The notes under the pieces are model-generated. The model was not told where the DNA came from, did no database searches, and saw only the letters and a list, made by a program, of their open reading frames with translations. 64,000 nucleotides of DNA from Gemmatirosa kalamazoonensis (GTDB taxonomy: Bacteria > Gemmatimonadota > Gemmatimonadetes > Gemmatimonadales > Gemmatimonadaceae): positions 4,510,220-4,574,219 of the forward strand of contig NZ_CP007128.1 in NCBI RefSeq assembly GCF_000522985.1, written 5' to 3'. Shown here in pieces: positions 1-9,721 of the stretch (positions within the stretch are counted from its first letter, which is position 1; each line of letters starts with the position of its first letter). The position numbers and the translations under genes are program-made.

Positions 1-440
1 CCCGAGATGTGGACGGTGCCCTTGTCGAGCGGGCTCTTGTCGCACGGGTGCTGCAGCTGCACGTGCAGGTTCGCGAGCTTCTTCGCCGGCGGCGCCGGCT
101 TCGGGGGTGCCGGCTTCGGCGGCGTGGGCTTCGGGGCGGGCGGCGGCGGTGCGACGCCGCCGCCCCCGCCGCTGCCGAGCGAGACGGGCTCGATGAACAG
201 CCGCACGGTGCCGGACGCGATGAACCCGGCCATGCGGTCGACGACCTCGTGGTCGCTGACGCCGGAGAGGTCGGGGCCCATGCCGCAGCGGATCGCGATG
301 CGCCGCATCTCCGACATGGCGAGCGGGTCGCGCTGGTCGTCGCGCAGCGTCTGACGGACCCACGCATCCCCCGCCGGCGACGGCGCGCCGTCGGGCGGGG
401 GCTCGTTCCACAGCCGGTAGGTGTGGTGCGACAGGGACAT
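1..440 (-). CDS. hypothetical protein with proline-rich linker (3' end outside window)
   Basis: The frame opens at an ATG at 440 with a GGGAG about 8 nt upstream and runs off the window edge, so about 146 codons are visible. The first 80 residues form a compact region rich in Arg, Asp and Met (it includes MSEMRRIAIRCGMG). A glycine run follows, then a linker of Pro, Lys and Ala (PPKPAPPKP type, about residues 95-120). A second domain then starts with KLANLHVQLQHPCDK. I do not recognise either part. The linker suggests two domains held apart, as in secreted or cell-envelope proteins, but I see no signal peptide. Confidence 0.6.
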   Translation of the reverse strand, partial: MSLSHHTYRLWNEPPPDGAPSPAGDAWVRQTLRDDQRDPLAMSEMRRIAIRCGMGPDLSGVSDHEVVDRMAGFIASGTVRLFIEPVSLGSGGGGGVAPPPPAPKPTPPKPAPPKPAPPAKKLANLHVQLQHPCDKSPLDKGTVHIS

Positions 441-456
441 CGCGCTGCTCCCGTCG

Positions 457-491
457 GCGTGCGGTGCGCCGTGCGCGGTGCGCCGTGCGCA
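457..491. repeat. GC-rich short tandem repeat upstream of partial gene
   Basis: The 256-base gap 441-696 opens with near-tandem copies of GTGCGCCGTGCGCG just upstream of the partial gene. The rest of the gap holds the dyad and heptamer cluster listed separately. I see no good promoter; a TTGACA on the minus strand (554-559) lacks a convincing -10. Confidence 0.4.
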
Positions 492-581
492 GGACGCGGT
501 GCACGTGCGACGCGCACGTGCCACGACACGAGCGTGGCGCGCGCCGGAGATCTTGTCAACGACGATCGCACGCCCGAAGCG

Positions 582-648
582 CTCGGCGCCCCCGCCGAGG
601 TCAGCCGTCCGTTCCGGGCGGACAGTCGACCTCGGCGGGGGCGCCGAG
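582..648 (-). terminator. 21-bp perfect inverted repeat downstream of glmS
   Basis: Arms 582-602 and 628-648 are exact reverse complements over 21 bp (CTCGGCGCCCCCGCCGAGGTC type). They enclose a 25-nt loop with its own small GTCCG/CGGAC stem. The dyad lies about 50 nt after the glmS stop. There is no T-run, so it is either a Rho-assisted terminator or an RNA 3'-end stabiliser. Confidence 0.55.
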
Positions 649-649
649 T

Positions 650-678
650 GCCTAACGCGGGCCTAACGACGGCCTAAC
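650..678. repeat. three GCCTAAC heptamers in 29 bp
   Basis: GCCTAAC occurs at 650-656, 661-667 and 672-678, spaced 11 bp apart start to start (about one helical turn). It lies between the glmS stop and its downstream dyad. The same word is scattered singly through the window (see findings). This is the only cluster I saw. Confidence 0.7.
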
Positions 679-696
679 GAGCGGCCGGGACGGCGA

Positions 697-2520
<1,824 letters not shown>

Positions 2521-2563
2521 GGCCCGGTTGATTGCAGGGAAATCCGATTCGAGACTCGAGGTC

Positions 2564-2626
2564 TGCTGCGTGACTGCGTGGCTGCGTCATACCTGGTGCC
2601 CACGCCGCTGCGCAGCCACGCAGCGT
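2564..2626 (-). terminator. inverted CTGCGTGGC repeat after glmM-like gene
   Basis: Copies of CTGCGTGACTGCGTGGCTGCGT on one side face CTGCGCAGCCACGCAGCG on the other, so the transcript can fold into a GC-rich hairpin starting at the stop codon of the gene at 2627. No T-run follows. The same word builds the guaB terminator at 26904-26973. Confidence 0.5.
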
Positions 2627-4009
2627 TCACTTCGCGAACAGCGCTTCCACGGGCTTCCGCGACCGCGACACCAGATCGGTCGCCTCCGGCAGGGATGGCG
2701 CCTCCGCGATCACCCGGACGATCGGCTCGGTGCCGCTCGGCCGTACGTGCACCCATCGGTCGGTCCAGCTCAGGCGCAGCCCGTCCTGGGTGTCCGGCGA
2801 CGCCTCGGGGAACGCCCCGCGCAGCGCCTGGTACACCGAGTCCAGCGGCACGGGCGGCCGGTCGAGCTTGTCCTTCACGATCACGTAGCGCGGGTGGTCG
2901 GCGACGATCGCCGACAGCGGGCGCCCCTCCTCCACCAGCAATTGCAGCAATAGCGCCGCGCCGAGCGGGGCGTCGCGCCCGAGGTGGAGCTCCGGCAGGA
3001 TCACCCCGCCGTTCCCCTCGCCGCCGATCACCGCGCCCACGTCGCGCATCTTCACCGCGACGTTCACCTCGCCCACCGGCGCGAGCAGGCATTCCACGCC
3101 CGCCGCGGCGGCGACGTCCTCCACCACGCGGCTCGTCGAGAGGTTCGTCACGACCGGCCCGCGGCGGTGCTTGAGCACGGTGCGCGCCGCGAGCGCCAGG
3201 GTGTAGTCCTCGCCGATCGCCTCGCCGCGCTCGGAGACGAGCGCCAGCCGGTCCACGTCGGGGTCGGTCGCGAAGCCGATCGCCGCCCCGCTCTCGCGCA
3301 CCAGCGCCTCGAGGTCGCCGAGGTTCTCGGCCACCGGCTCCGGCGGCCGGGGGAAGCGCCCGTCCGGCTCCAGGTTGATCGCCCGCACCGTGCAGCCGAG
3401 CCGCTCCAGCAACATCGGCATGATGACGGCCCCGGCCCCACGCACGGCGTCGAGCGCGACGTGGAAGCGGCGATCCCGGATCCCCTCCACGTCGAGGAAC
3501 GGAAGCCCCAGGATCTGCTCGACGTGGCGCGCCGCCGCGTCGAAGTCCGAGGTCACGTGGCCGAGACGGTCCCACGTCGCGTACGACGTCCCCGCCTCCA
3601 TCGCGGCGCGCATCTCGGCCCCCTCCTCCGCCGACAGGAACGACCCGCTCGGCCCGATGAACTTGAGCGCGTTCCACTCGATCGGGTTGTGGCTGGCCGA
3701 GATCATCAGGCCGCCCGCGGCGTGGTGGTGCTCGACGGCGAGCTGGCAGGTCGGCGTCGTCGTCAGCCCGAGGTCGATGACGTCCGCGCCGACCGCCTCC
3801 AGCGCGGAGAGCACCACGCGGTGGAACAGCGGCCCCGACACCCGGCTGTCGCGCCCGAGCACCACGGCGCGCGTCTCGCCCGCTCCCCGCCGCGCCGTCG
3901 CCCACGCGCCGAACGCCGCCGCGAACCGCGCCACGACCTCCGGCGAGAGCGCCTCGCCCACGCGGCCGCGCACGCCGGACACGCTGACCATCAACCCTTC
4001 GTACGCCAT
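2627..4009 (-). CDS. glmM: phosphoglucosamine mutase (phosphohexomutase family)
   Basis: It converts glucosamine-6-phosphate to glucosamine-1-phosphate, the step after GlmS. All four phosphohexomutase signatures are present: the phosphoserine loop SASHNP (near 105), the metal-binding DPDVDR (near 250), the sugar loop GEGNGG (near 330) and the phosphate-binding RPSGTEP (near 425). The 460-residue reading uses the ATG at 4009 (MAYEGLMVSVSGVRG). An ATG at 3991 (MVSVSGVRG) has a better GAAGG ribosome site and is a real alternative. The sequence is closer to the archaeal-type PMM/GlmM branch than to E. coli GlmM. The GlmM assignment rests largely on adjacency to glmS; phosphomannomutase activity cannot be excluded. 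Confidence 0.85.
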   Translation of the reverse strand: MAYEGLMVSVSGVRGRVGEALSPEVVARFAAAFGAWATARRGAGETRAVVLGRDSRVSGPLFHRVVLSALEAVGADVIDLGLTTTPTCQLAVEHHHAAGGLMISASHNPIEWNALKFIGPSGSFLSAEEGAEMRAAMEAGTSYATWDRLGHVTSDFDAAARHVEQILGLPFLDVEGIRDRRFHVALDAVRGAGAVIMPMLLERLGCTVRAINLEPDGRFPRPPEPVAENLGDLEALVRESGAAIGFATDPDVDRLALVSERGEAIGEDYTLALAARTVLKHRRGPVVTNLSTSRVVEDVAAAAGVECLLAPVGEVNVAVKMRDVGAVIGGEGNGGVILPELHLGRDAPLGAALLLQLLVEEGRPLSAIVADHPRYVIVKDKLDRPPVPLDSVYQALRGAFPEASPDTQDGLRLSWTDRWVHVRPSGTEPIVRVIAEAPSLPEATDLVSRSRKPVEALFAK

Positions 4010-4024
4010 GGCCGCCCAGTACCG

Positions 4025-4053
4025 AAAAAAAGAAGCCGGCCGCCTGGGCGGCC
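4025..4053 (-). terminator. intrinsic terminator of the HD-GYP response regulator gene
   Basis: On the minus strand GGCCGCC-CA-GGCGGCC is followed within a few bases by a seven-T run (A-run at 4025-4031 on the plus strand). It lies 80 nt past the stop of the gene ending at 4136. It is one of the clearest Rho-independent terminators in the window and separates that gene from the glmM-like gene. Confidence 0.85.
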
Positions 4054-4135
4054 GTCGGGAACGAGGTAAGCAGGTAACGTATGCCCGCCGGGCCCGCTCG
4101 GGCAACGATTTCGGCCGGGCGCCCCGCGCCGGGGA

Positions 4136-5233
4136 TCACGCCCCGATCGAGATCTCCCCCTCCTCGACGGCCGCGTCGAACGCCGCGACGACGTCCGGGT
4201 CGTACTGGGTGCCCGCGCAGCGCCACAGCTCCTGCCGCGCCGCCGCCATCGACAGGCCCACGCGGTACGGCCGGTCGCTCGTCATCGCGTCGAACGAGTC
4301 GGCCACCGCGGCGATGCGCGCCACGAGCGGGATCGCGTCCCCGGCCAGCCCGTCGGGCATCCCGCACCCGTCCACCCGCTCGTGGTGCGACCGCACGATG
4401 TCGAGGGCGAGCGGCATGTCCGACAGCAGGGGGTTCAGCAGCTTCCACCCCACCACGGGGTGGGTCATGATGTGCCGGTACTCCTCTTCGGTGAGCGGCC
4501 CCGGCTTCTTCAGCACGGACTCGCGCACGCCGATCTTGCCGATGTCGTGAAGATGGCCGCCGAGCTCGATCTGGCGGATCACGTCGGTGCCGAGGCCGAG
4601 CGCGTGGGCGATCGAGACCGAGTACAGGCTGACGCGGATCGAGTGGCCGCGCGTGTACGGGTCCTTCACCTCGAGCGCGTCGGCGAGCGACTGCATGCTC
4701 GCCAGGAACAGGCTCTCCAGGCTCCGCGCCTGCTCCGCGACCCGTGCCTCGAGCCGGAGCTGATGCTCGCGGTTCTCCAGCAGCAGCCGCCGCTTGTCGA
4801 GCGCCTGCCGCACGCGCGCCCGCACCTCCTCGAGGTGGAACGGCTTCGTGAGGTAGTCCATGGCGCCGAGCGCGAGGCACCGCACGGCGACATCGACGTC
4901 GGACACGGCCGTGATCATGACGACGGCCGTGTTGGGCCACCGCTCGCGGATGGTGCGCAGCAGCTCCACGCCGTCGGTGCCGGGCATGCGGAGGTCGCTC
5001 ATGACGAGCGTCACCGGCGTGCGCTCGAGCTGCCGGATCGCCTCGTCGCCGTTCGCCGCGTCGGCGCACTCGAACCCGTCGCGCGTCATGAGGCGCACGA
5101 GCACCTGTCGGAGGCGCGGCTCGTCGTCGACCACCAGCGCGCGCTGCGGCACCGTGGACACCGCGAGCGTGTCGGGCACGATGATCGGCACCGAGGACGC
5201 GGGAGTCGTCAGAAGAGGTGGGCGGCTCGACAT
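4136..5233 (-). CDS. response regulator with HD-GYP-type phosphohydrolase output domain
   Basis: This is a 365-residue two-domain signalling protein. A receiver domain (about 31-145) has acidic pocket D36-D37, phospho-acceptor D80 (MSDLRMPG) and K130 (TKPF). A helical linker leads to an HD domain with HDIGK at 229-233 and HHERVDG at 283-289. HD-GYP enzymes hydrolyse cyclic di-GMP, but here the GYP triad reads G-M-P (291-293), so the name-giving tyrosine is lost. No partner histidine kinase is adjacent. It is divergent from the PLP-enzyme gene at 5299. The first 30 residues are low-complexity, so the start could lie slightly downstream. Confidence 0.9.
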   Translation of the reverse strand: MSSRPPLLTTPASSVPIIVPDTLAVSTVPQRALVVDDEPRLRQVLVRLMTRDGFECADAANGDEAIRQLERTPVTLVMSDLRMPGTDGVELLRTIRERWPNTAVVMITAVSDVDVAVRCLALGAMDYLTKPFHLEEVRARVRQALDKRRLLLENREHQLRLEARVAEQARSLESLFLASMQSLADALEVKDPYTRGHSIRVSLYSVSIAHALGLGTDVIRQIELGGHLHDIGKIGVRESVLKKPGPLTEEEYRHIMTHPVVGWKLLNPLLSDMPLALDIVRSHHERVDGCGMPDGLAGDAIPLVARIAAVADSFDAMTSDRPYRVGLSMAAARQELWRCAGTQYDPDVVAAFDAAVEEGEISIGA

Positions 5234-5298
5234 GGCGGACGATTATCTTGCCGCTCGGCAGGCCCCATCTTCCTCGACGAGCCACGACGAGAGCAGCG

Positions 5299-6468
5299 AT
5301 GACGCGGATCTACGACGACGACCTTTCGGGCGCGTTCGGCACGCGCGCGATCCACGCCGGCCAGCGCCCGGATCCGACGAGCGGCGCGATCATGACGCCG
5401 ATCTATCAGACGTCGACGTACGTCCAGGAAGGGCTCGGGCGGAACAAGGGCTACGAGTACGCGCGCGGCAAGAACCCGACGCGGGAGGCCCTCGAGCGCA
5501 ACGTAGCGGCGCTCGAGGGCGGCCGCCACGGCTTCGCGTTCTCGAGCGGGATGGGGTGCCTGGACTCCATCATGAAGCTGTTCAAGAGCGGCGATCACGT
5601 CGTGTGCGGCGAGAACGTCTACGGCGGCACCTTCCGCCTCTTCGACAAGCTGCTGCAGAACTACGGCCTGCGCTTCTCGTACGTGGACACGCGCGAGCCG
5701 CAGCGCATCGCCGATGCCATGACGCCCGAGACGCGCATGGTCATGATCGAGACGCCGACGAATCCGCTCATGCGGCTCACGGACCTCGGCGCGGCGGCCG
5801 AGATCGCCCACCGCGGCGACGCGCTGCTCGTCGTCGACAACACGTTCGCCACGCCGTACTTCCAGCGGCCGCTCGACTTCGGCGCCGACATCGTCTGGCA
5901 CTCCGCCACGAAGTACCTGAACGGCCACAGCGACATGGTCGGCGGCATGGCGGTGCTGAACGACGACGACCTCGCGACGCGCCTCCAGTTCATCCTGAAC
6001 GCCGCCGGCGCCGTCCCCGGCCCGTTCGACGCGTGGCTCGTGCTGCGCGGCACGAAGACGCTGCACCTGCGCATGCAGCGCCACGACGAGAACGGCCGCC
6101 GCGTCGCGCAGTGGCTCGTCGAGCGGCTCGGTGACGAACGCGTCATATACCCGGGCCTCCCGACGCACCCGCAGCACGAGCTCGCGTGCCGCCAGATGCG
6201 TGGCTTCGGCGGCATGATCTCGGTGGAGTTAGGCACCCGCGAGAAGGCCGCGCACGTGCTCGAGCGGGTCCGCGTCTTCTCGCTCGCCGAGTCGTTGGGC
6301 GGCGTCGAGAGCCTCATCTCGAATCCGGCGCTCATGACGCACGCGTCCGTCCCCATCGAGCGCCGCGGAGACCTCGGACTGAGCGAGGGCCTCATTCGCC
6401 TGAGCTGCGGGGTCGAGGACGTGAACGACCTGCTGTCGGATCTCGAGCAGGCGTTCGAGGGGCTCTGA
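5299..6468 (+). CDS. Cys/Met-metabolism PLP-dependent enzyme (cystathionine gamma-synthase/lyase family)
   Basis: A 389-residue type-I-fold PLP enzyme of the transsulfuration family, acting on cystathionine, O-acyl-homoserine or methionine. The PLP lysine is K205 in SATKYLNGHSD. The substrate/PLP loop YEYARGKNPTR (52-62), SSGMG and NTFATP are intact. Family members are hard to separate by eye: cystathionine gamma-lyase, gamma-synthase and methionine gamma-lyase are all possible. The ATG at 5299 is preceded by a GAG-rich site; the frame extends further upstream without homology. Its TGA overlaps the ATG of the next gene (TGATG), so the two are translationally coupled. Confidence 0.88.
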   Translation: MTRIYDDDLSGAFGTRAIHAGQRPDPTSGAIMTPIYQTSTYVQEGLGRNKGYEYARGKNPTREALERNVAALEGGRHGFAFSSGMGCLDSIMKLFKSGDHVVCGENVYGGTFRLFDKLLQNYGLRFSYVDTREPQRIADAMTPETRMVMIETPTNPLMRLTDLGAAAEIAHRGDALLVVDNTFATPYFQRPLDFGADIVWHSATKYLNGHSDMVGGMAVLNDDDLATRLQFILNAAGAVPGPFDAWLVLRGTKTLHLRMQRHDENGRRVAQWLVERLGDERVIYPGLPTHPQHELACRQMRGFGGMISVELGTREKAAHVLERVRVFSLAESLGGVESLISNPALMTHASVPIERRGDLGLSEGLIRLSCGVEDVNDLLSDLEQAFEGL

Positions 6469-7475
6469 TGGCCGCTCGCCTCGAAGGAATCAGCAGCCTC
6501 AGTTGGGAGCACCCCGCCGATCGCGCGGCGCTCAACACGCTGCGCGCGATTCCCGGCTTCGACGAGATCGTGCGCCGCGTCGCGGGGTTCTTCGGCGACC
6601 GCGGCGTACGCAATCTCTTCCTCGCGAACGCGGTGCTCGTCGGCCCGCGCCAGCGCCCGCGCCTCCACGGCTGGTACCAGGAGATGCTCGGCACGCTCGA
6701 CTGGCCGGGCACCGCCGGCGGCGAGGCGCCGCCGCTCTACGTCACGCAGACGCCGCTCGTGAACGCGGGCGCCGTCGGCTTCGAGCGGCCGGTGATCGTG
6801 CTGAACTCCAGCCTCCTCGAGCTGCTGAACGCGCGACAGCAGCAGTTCATCCTCGCGCACGAGCTCGGGCACGTCATGAGCGGCCACGTCACGTACCGCA
6901 CGATCGCGCTCATCGTGCTCATGATCGGCGTGACGAACCTGCCGTTCCTCGCCGGGCTCGCGCTGCTCCCGTTCCAGCTCGCGCTGCTCGAGTGGTACCG
7001 CAAGGCGGAGCTGTCGTGCGACCGCGCCGGGCTGCTCGGCGTGCAGGAGCCGCGCGTCGCGTACGCGACGTTCATGGAGATGGCCGGCGGCACGCGCCCC
7101 GGCGCCGCGGAGGAGGACGCCATGGACGTCGACGCGTTCATGACGCAGGCCGCGGAGTACGAGTCGCAGACCGGCGCATGGGACACGGTGATGAAGCTCG
7201 TGAACACCGCCATGCGCGATCACCCGTTCAACACCGTGCGCGCGGCGGAGCTGCAGCGCTGGGTGCAGGGCGGCGGCTACGACCGCATCGTCGCCGGCGA
7301 CTACCGCCGCCGCGGCACCGACGATCGTCCGCCGCTCTCGTCGGACTACAAGGAGGCGGCAAGCTACTACGGCGACCAGTGGCGCTCCGCGACCGAAGGG
7401 CTGCGCGACACGCTCGGCCGCGCGAAGGACGCGTTCAACGACGCCATTCGGAAAGGGACGAAGGGACAGACGTGA
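6468..7475 (+). CDS. M48-family membrane metalloprotease
   Basis: A 335-residue zinc protease related to HtpX/Ste24. HELGH (131-135) supplies two zinc ligands and the catalytic Glu, and E181 in the ELSCDRAG motif is the third ligand. One or two hydrophobic segments (about 143-175) lie between them, as expected for a membrane-anchored M48 peptidase. The N-terminal 60 residues are not typical of HtpX, so this is the soluble-to-membrane M48 subgroup of unknown substrate, presumably envelope quality control. It overlaps the preceding PLP-enzyme stop by one base, suggesting co-expression, though no functional link is known. Confidence 0.88.
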   Translation: MAARLEGISSLSWEHPADRAALNTLRAIPGFDEIVRRVAGFFGDRGVRNLFLANAVLVGPRQRPRLHGWYQEMLGTLDWPGTAGGEAPPLYVTQTPLVNAGAVGFERPVIVLNSSLLELLNARQQQFILAHELGHVMSGHVTYRTIALIVLMIGVTNLPFLAGLALLPFQLALLEWYRKAELSCDRAGLLGVQEPRVAYATFMEMAGGTRPGAAEEDAMDVDAFMTQAAEYESQTGAWDTVMKLVNTAMRDHPFNTVRAAELQRWVQGGGYDRIVAGDYRRRGTDDRPPLSSDYKEAASYYGDQWRSATEGLRDTLGRAKDAFNDAIRKGTKGQT

Positions 7476-7547
7476 GACGAGGGCACTACAGTGGGGATCT
7501 CGGGATCGTGAAGGATCCCGAGATCCCCAATGCAGTGTCCTCGTCTC
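7474..7547. repeat. 34-bp inverted repeat with 6-nt loop
   Basis: Arms 7474-7507 and 7514-7547 match in 31 of 34 positions (core GGGGATCTCGGGATC against its complement) with loop GTGAAG. The left arm starts inside the stop codon of the M48 gene. It is downstream of that gene and 35 nt before purD, both on the plus strand. There is no T-run. Confidence 0.75.
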
Positions 7548-7581
7548 ATTCCTCCACTGCGGCCCGCTTAGCTTGCACCTC

Positions 7582-8868
7582 ATGAAAGTCCTCCTCGTCG
7601 GCGGCGGCGGCCGCGAGCACGCGCTCGCCTGGAAGCTGAAGCGCGAGAATCCCGACACCGAGATCGTCGCCGCGCCCGGCAATCCCGGCATCGCCACGCT
7701 GGGCCGCTGCGTGAACGTCTCCGCCACCGACGTCGACGCGCTCGTCGCGCTCGCCGAGCAGCAGCGGCCCGCGTTCACGCTCGTCGGACCCGAGGCGCCG
7801 CTCGCCGCGGGGCTCGTCGACCGCTTCCGCGCGCGCGGCCTTCCCGCGTTCGGCCCCACGCAGGACGCGGCCGAGATCGAGACGTCGAAAGCGTTCGCGA
7901 AGCGCCTCATGCTCGATGCCGGCGTGCCGACGGCGCGCGCCACGCGCCACACCGACCCCACCGACGCGAAGCGCGCCGCGGCCGCGTTAGGCGCCCCCGT
8001 CGTCGTGAAGTACTCGGGCCTCGCCGCCGGCAAGGGCGTCGTCGTCGCGCACACCATGCGCGACGCCGAGCGCGCGATCGACGACATGCTCGTCGGCCAC
8101 GTGTACGGCGAGGCCGAGGTGCTCGTCGAGGAGTTCATGGAGGGCGAGGAGCTGTCCGTGTTCTATCTCACCGACGGACACGCCGCGCTCCCGCTCGTGC
8201 CGGCGCAGGACCACAAGCGGCTGCACGACGGCGACGAGGGCCCGAACACCGGCGGCATGGGTGCCTACGCGCCGGTGTCGCTCGACGCCGGCGACGCGCT
8301 CGAGCGCATCGTGCTCCCCACGCTCGGCGCGATGCGCGACGCGCGGCGGCCGTTCACCGGGCTGCTGTACGCGGGGCTCATGCTCACCGCGGACGGGCCG
8401 CGCGTGGTCGAGTTCAACTGCCGCTTCGGCGACCCCGAGACGCAGGCGGTGCTGCCGGTCATGGACGCGCTCGGCCTTCCGCTCGGGGAGCTGATGCTCG
8501 CCATCGCGCGCGGCGACCGGCTCCCCGACGCCGGCTGGACGGTCGCCACGCCGCCCGCCGCCGTGACGACCGTGCTCGCGGCGCACGGCTACCCGGAGAA
8601 GCCGCGCACCGGCGATCCGATCGAGCTGCCGGCGCAGGTTCCGGCGGGCGTCGAGATCTTCCACGCCGGCACGAAGCGCGACGCCGACGGCCGGCTGGTC
8701 ACCGCCGGCGGACGCGTGCTCGCCGTCACCGCCGTGGCCCCGTCGTTCGACGACGCGCGCGCGACGAGCCGCGCCGTCGCCGAGTCGATCCGCTTCGACG
8801 GGAGGCAGATGCGACGCGACATCGGGTGGCGCGAGGCGGAGCGGCTTGCCGGAACTGCCCGAGACTGA
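7582..8868 (+). CDS. purD: phosphoribosylamine--glycine ligase
   Basis: This ATP-grasp enzyme makes GAR from phosphoribosylamine, glycine and ATP in purine synthesis. At 428 residues it has the standard length. The N-terminus MKVLLVGGGGREHALAW is diagnostic; KYSGLAAGKGV and the ATP-grasp segments GGMGAYAP and VEFNCRFGDPE follow in order. The start is ATG 7582; an in-frame upstream codon at 7573 is less likely. The purD stop lies 23 nt inside the downstream fpg reading, so those two are probably one transcript. Confidence 0.96.
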   Translation: MKVLLVGGGGREHALAWKLKRENPDTEIVAAPGNPGIATLGRCVNVSATDVDALVALAEQQRPAFTLVGPEAPLAAGLVDRFRARGLPAFGPTQDAAEIETSKAFAKRLMLDAGVPTARATRHTDPTDAKRAAAALGAPVVVKYSGLAAGKGVVVAHTMRDAERAIDDMLVGHVYGEAEVLVEEFMEGEELSVFYLTDGHAALPLVPAQDHKRLHDGDEGPNTGGMGAYAPVSLDAGDALERIVLPTLGAMRDARRPFTGLLYAGLMLTADGPRVVEFNCRFGDPETQAVLPVMDALGLPLGELMLAIARGDRLPDAGWTVATPPAAVTTVLAAHGYPEKPRTGDPIELPAQVPAGVEIFHAGTKRDADGRLVTAGGRVLAVTAVAPSFDDARATSRAVAESIRFDGRQMRRDIGWREAERLAGTARD

Positions 8869-9675
8869 GACGATCGCCCGCGACCTCGACGCCGAGGTCC
8901 GGGGGGCGTCGATCACCGGCGCCACGGTCCACCGCGCCGACGTGCTGCGCGAGGTAACGCCGACCGAGCTCGCGCCGCGCGTCGCCGGGGCGCGCATCGA
9001 GCGCGTGTGGCGGCGGGCCAAGCTGGTCGTGCTCGACCTCTCGACCGGCGACCGGCTCGTCGTGCAGCCGCGGTTCACGGGGGCGCTCCTCATCGACGGC
9101 GGCGCGATCGACGAGCGCGAGCGCCGGTTCCTCCGGGTCACGTTCGATCTCGACGACGGCCGGCGCCTGCACTACCGCGACATCCGGTGCCTCGGGACGA
9201 TCGCGCTCATGGGGCCGGAGCGGTTCGAGCCGTACGTCGCCGCGCTCGGCGTGGAGCCTCTTGACCCCGCGTTCACGGCCGGCCATCTATCGGGACTTGT
9301 TCGGTCCTCGCGACAGGCGATCAAGAAGCTCCTGCAGGACCAGCGGCGCGTGGTGGGTGTGGGGAACATCTACGCCAACGAAGCGCTCTGGCGCGCGCGC
9401 GCATCGACCCCGCGCGTCCCGGTGCGTCGCTCGCCGCGGCGGAGGTCCGCCGTCTGCGGGACGCGATCGTCGCCGTGCTGCGGGAGTCGATCGCGCTGCG
9501 CGGCACGAGCTTCCGCGACTACGTCGACGCCCGCGGCGAGCGTGGCGGCTTCGTGGAGCGGCTCGCGGTGTACGGACGGGCGGACGCGCCGTGTCCCCGC
9601 TGCGGGACGACGCTCGTCGACACGCACGCGATCGACGGCCGCACGACCGTGTATTGCCCGACCTGTCAAAACTGA
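8846..9675 (+). CDS. mutM: formamidopyrimidine-DNA glycosylase, frameshifted
   Basis: A bifunctional base-excision glycosylase/AP lyase for oxidised purines. It starts at TTG 8846 with the diagnostic N-terminus PELPETE (catalytic Pro2 and Glu3), overlapping purD by 23 nt. The helix-two-turn-helix motif VGNIYANEALW follows. The frame then breaks at a run of six GC dinucleotides (9391-9402). With five copies it would continue directly into RIDPARPG and on to the C-terminal zinc finger CPRCG...CPTCQN ending at 9675. As written, the first frame instead stays open through the GAGTCCC repeat into the next gene. This may be a sequencing or assembly slip, a phase-variable tract, or a real lesion. Confidence 0.8.
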
Positions 9676-9679
9676 TCGG

Positions 9680-9721
9680 GAGTCCCGAGTCCCGAGTCCC
9701 GAGTCCCGAGTCCCGAGTCCC
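9680..9721. repeat. six exact tandem copies of GAGTCCC
   Basis: The 42 bp between the fpg zinc-finger stop and the GTG start of the UvrC-like gene are six perfect GAGTCCC units with no spacer. The array ends exactly at the start codon, so it occupies the ribosome-binding position. The complementary unit GGGACTC builds the inverted array inside the gene at 48577-49431. Confidence 0.95.

Noticed and set aside
2521-2626. glmS ribozyme upstream of glmS.
   Set aside because: The leader is too short and none of the conserved ribozyme core is visible; the family is typical of Firmicutes.
5234-5298. SAM or other sulfur riboswitch before the Cys/Met PLP enzyme gene.
   Set aside because: Only 65 nt are available between divergent starts and no aptamer-like pairing is apparent.
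9680-9721. Possible CRISPR array (also considered for 49273-49362).
   Set aside because: Units are 7 bp, contiguous and without spacers, and no cas gene is nearby.
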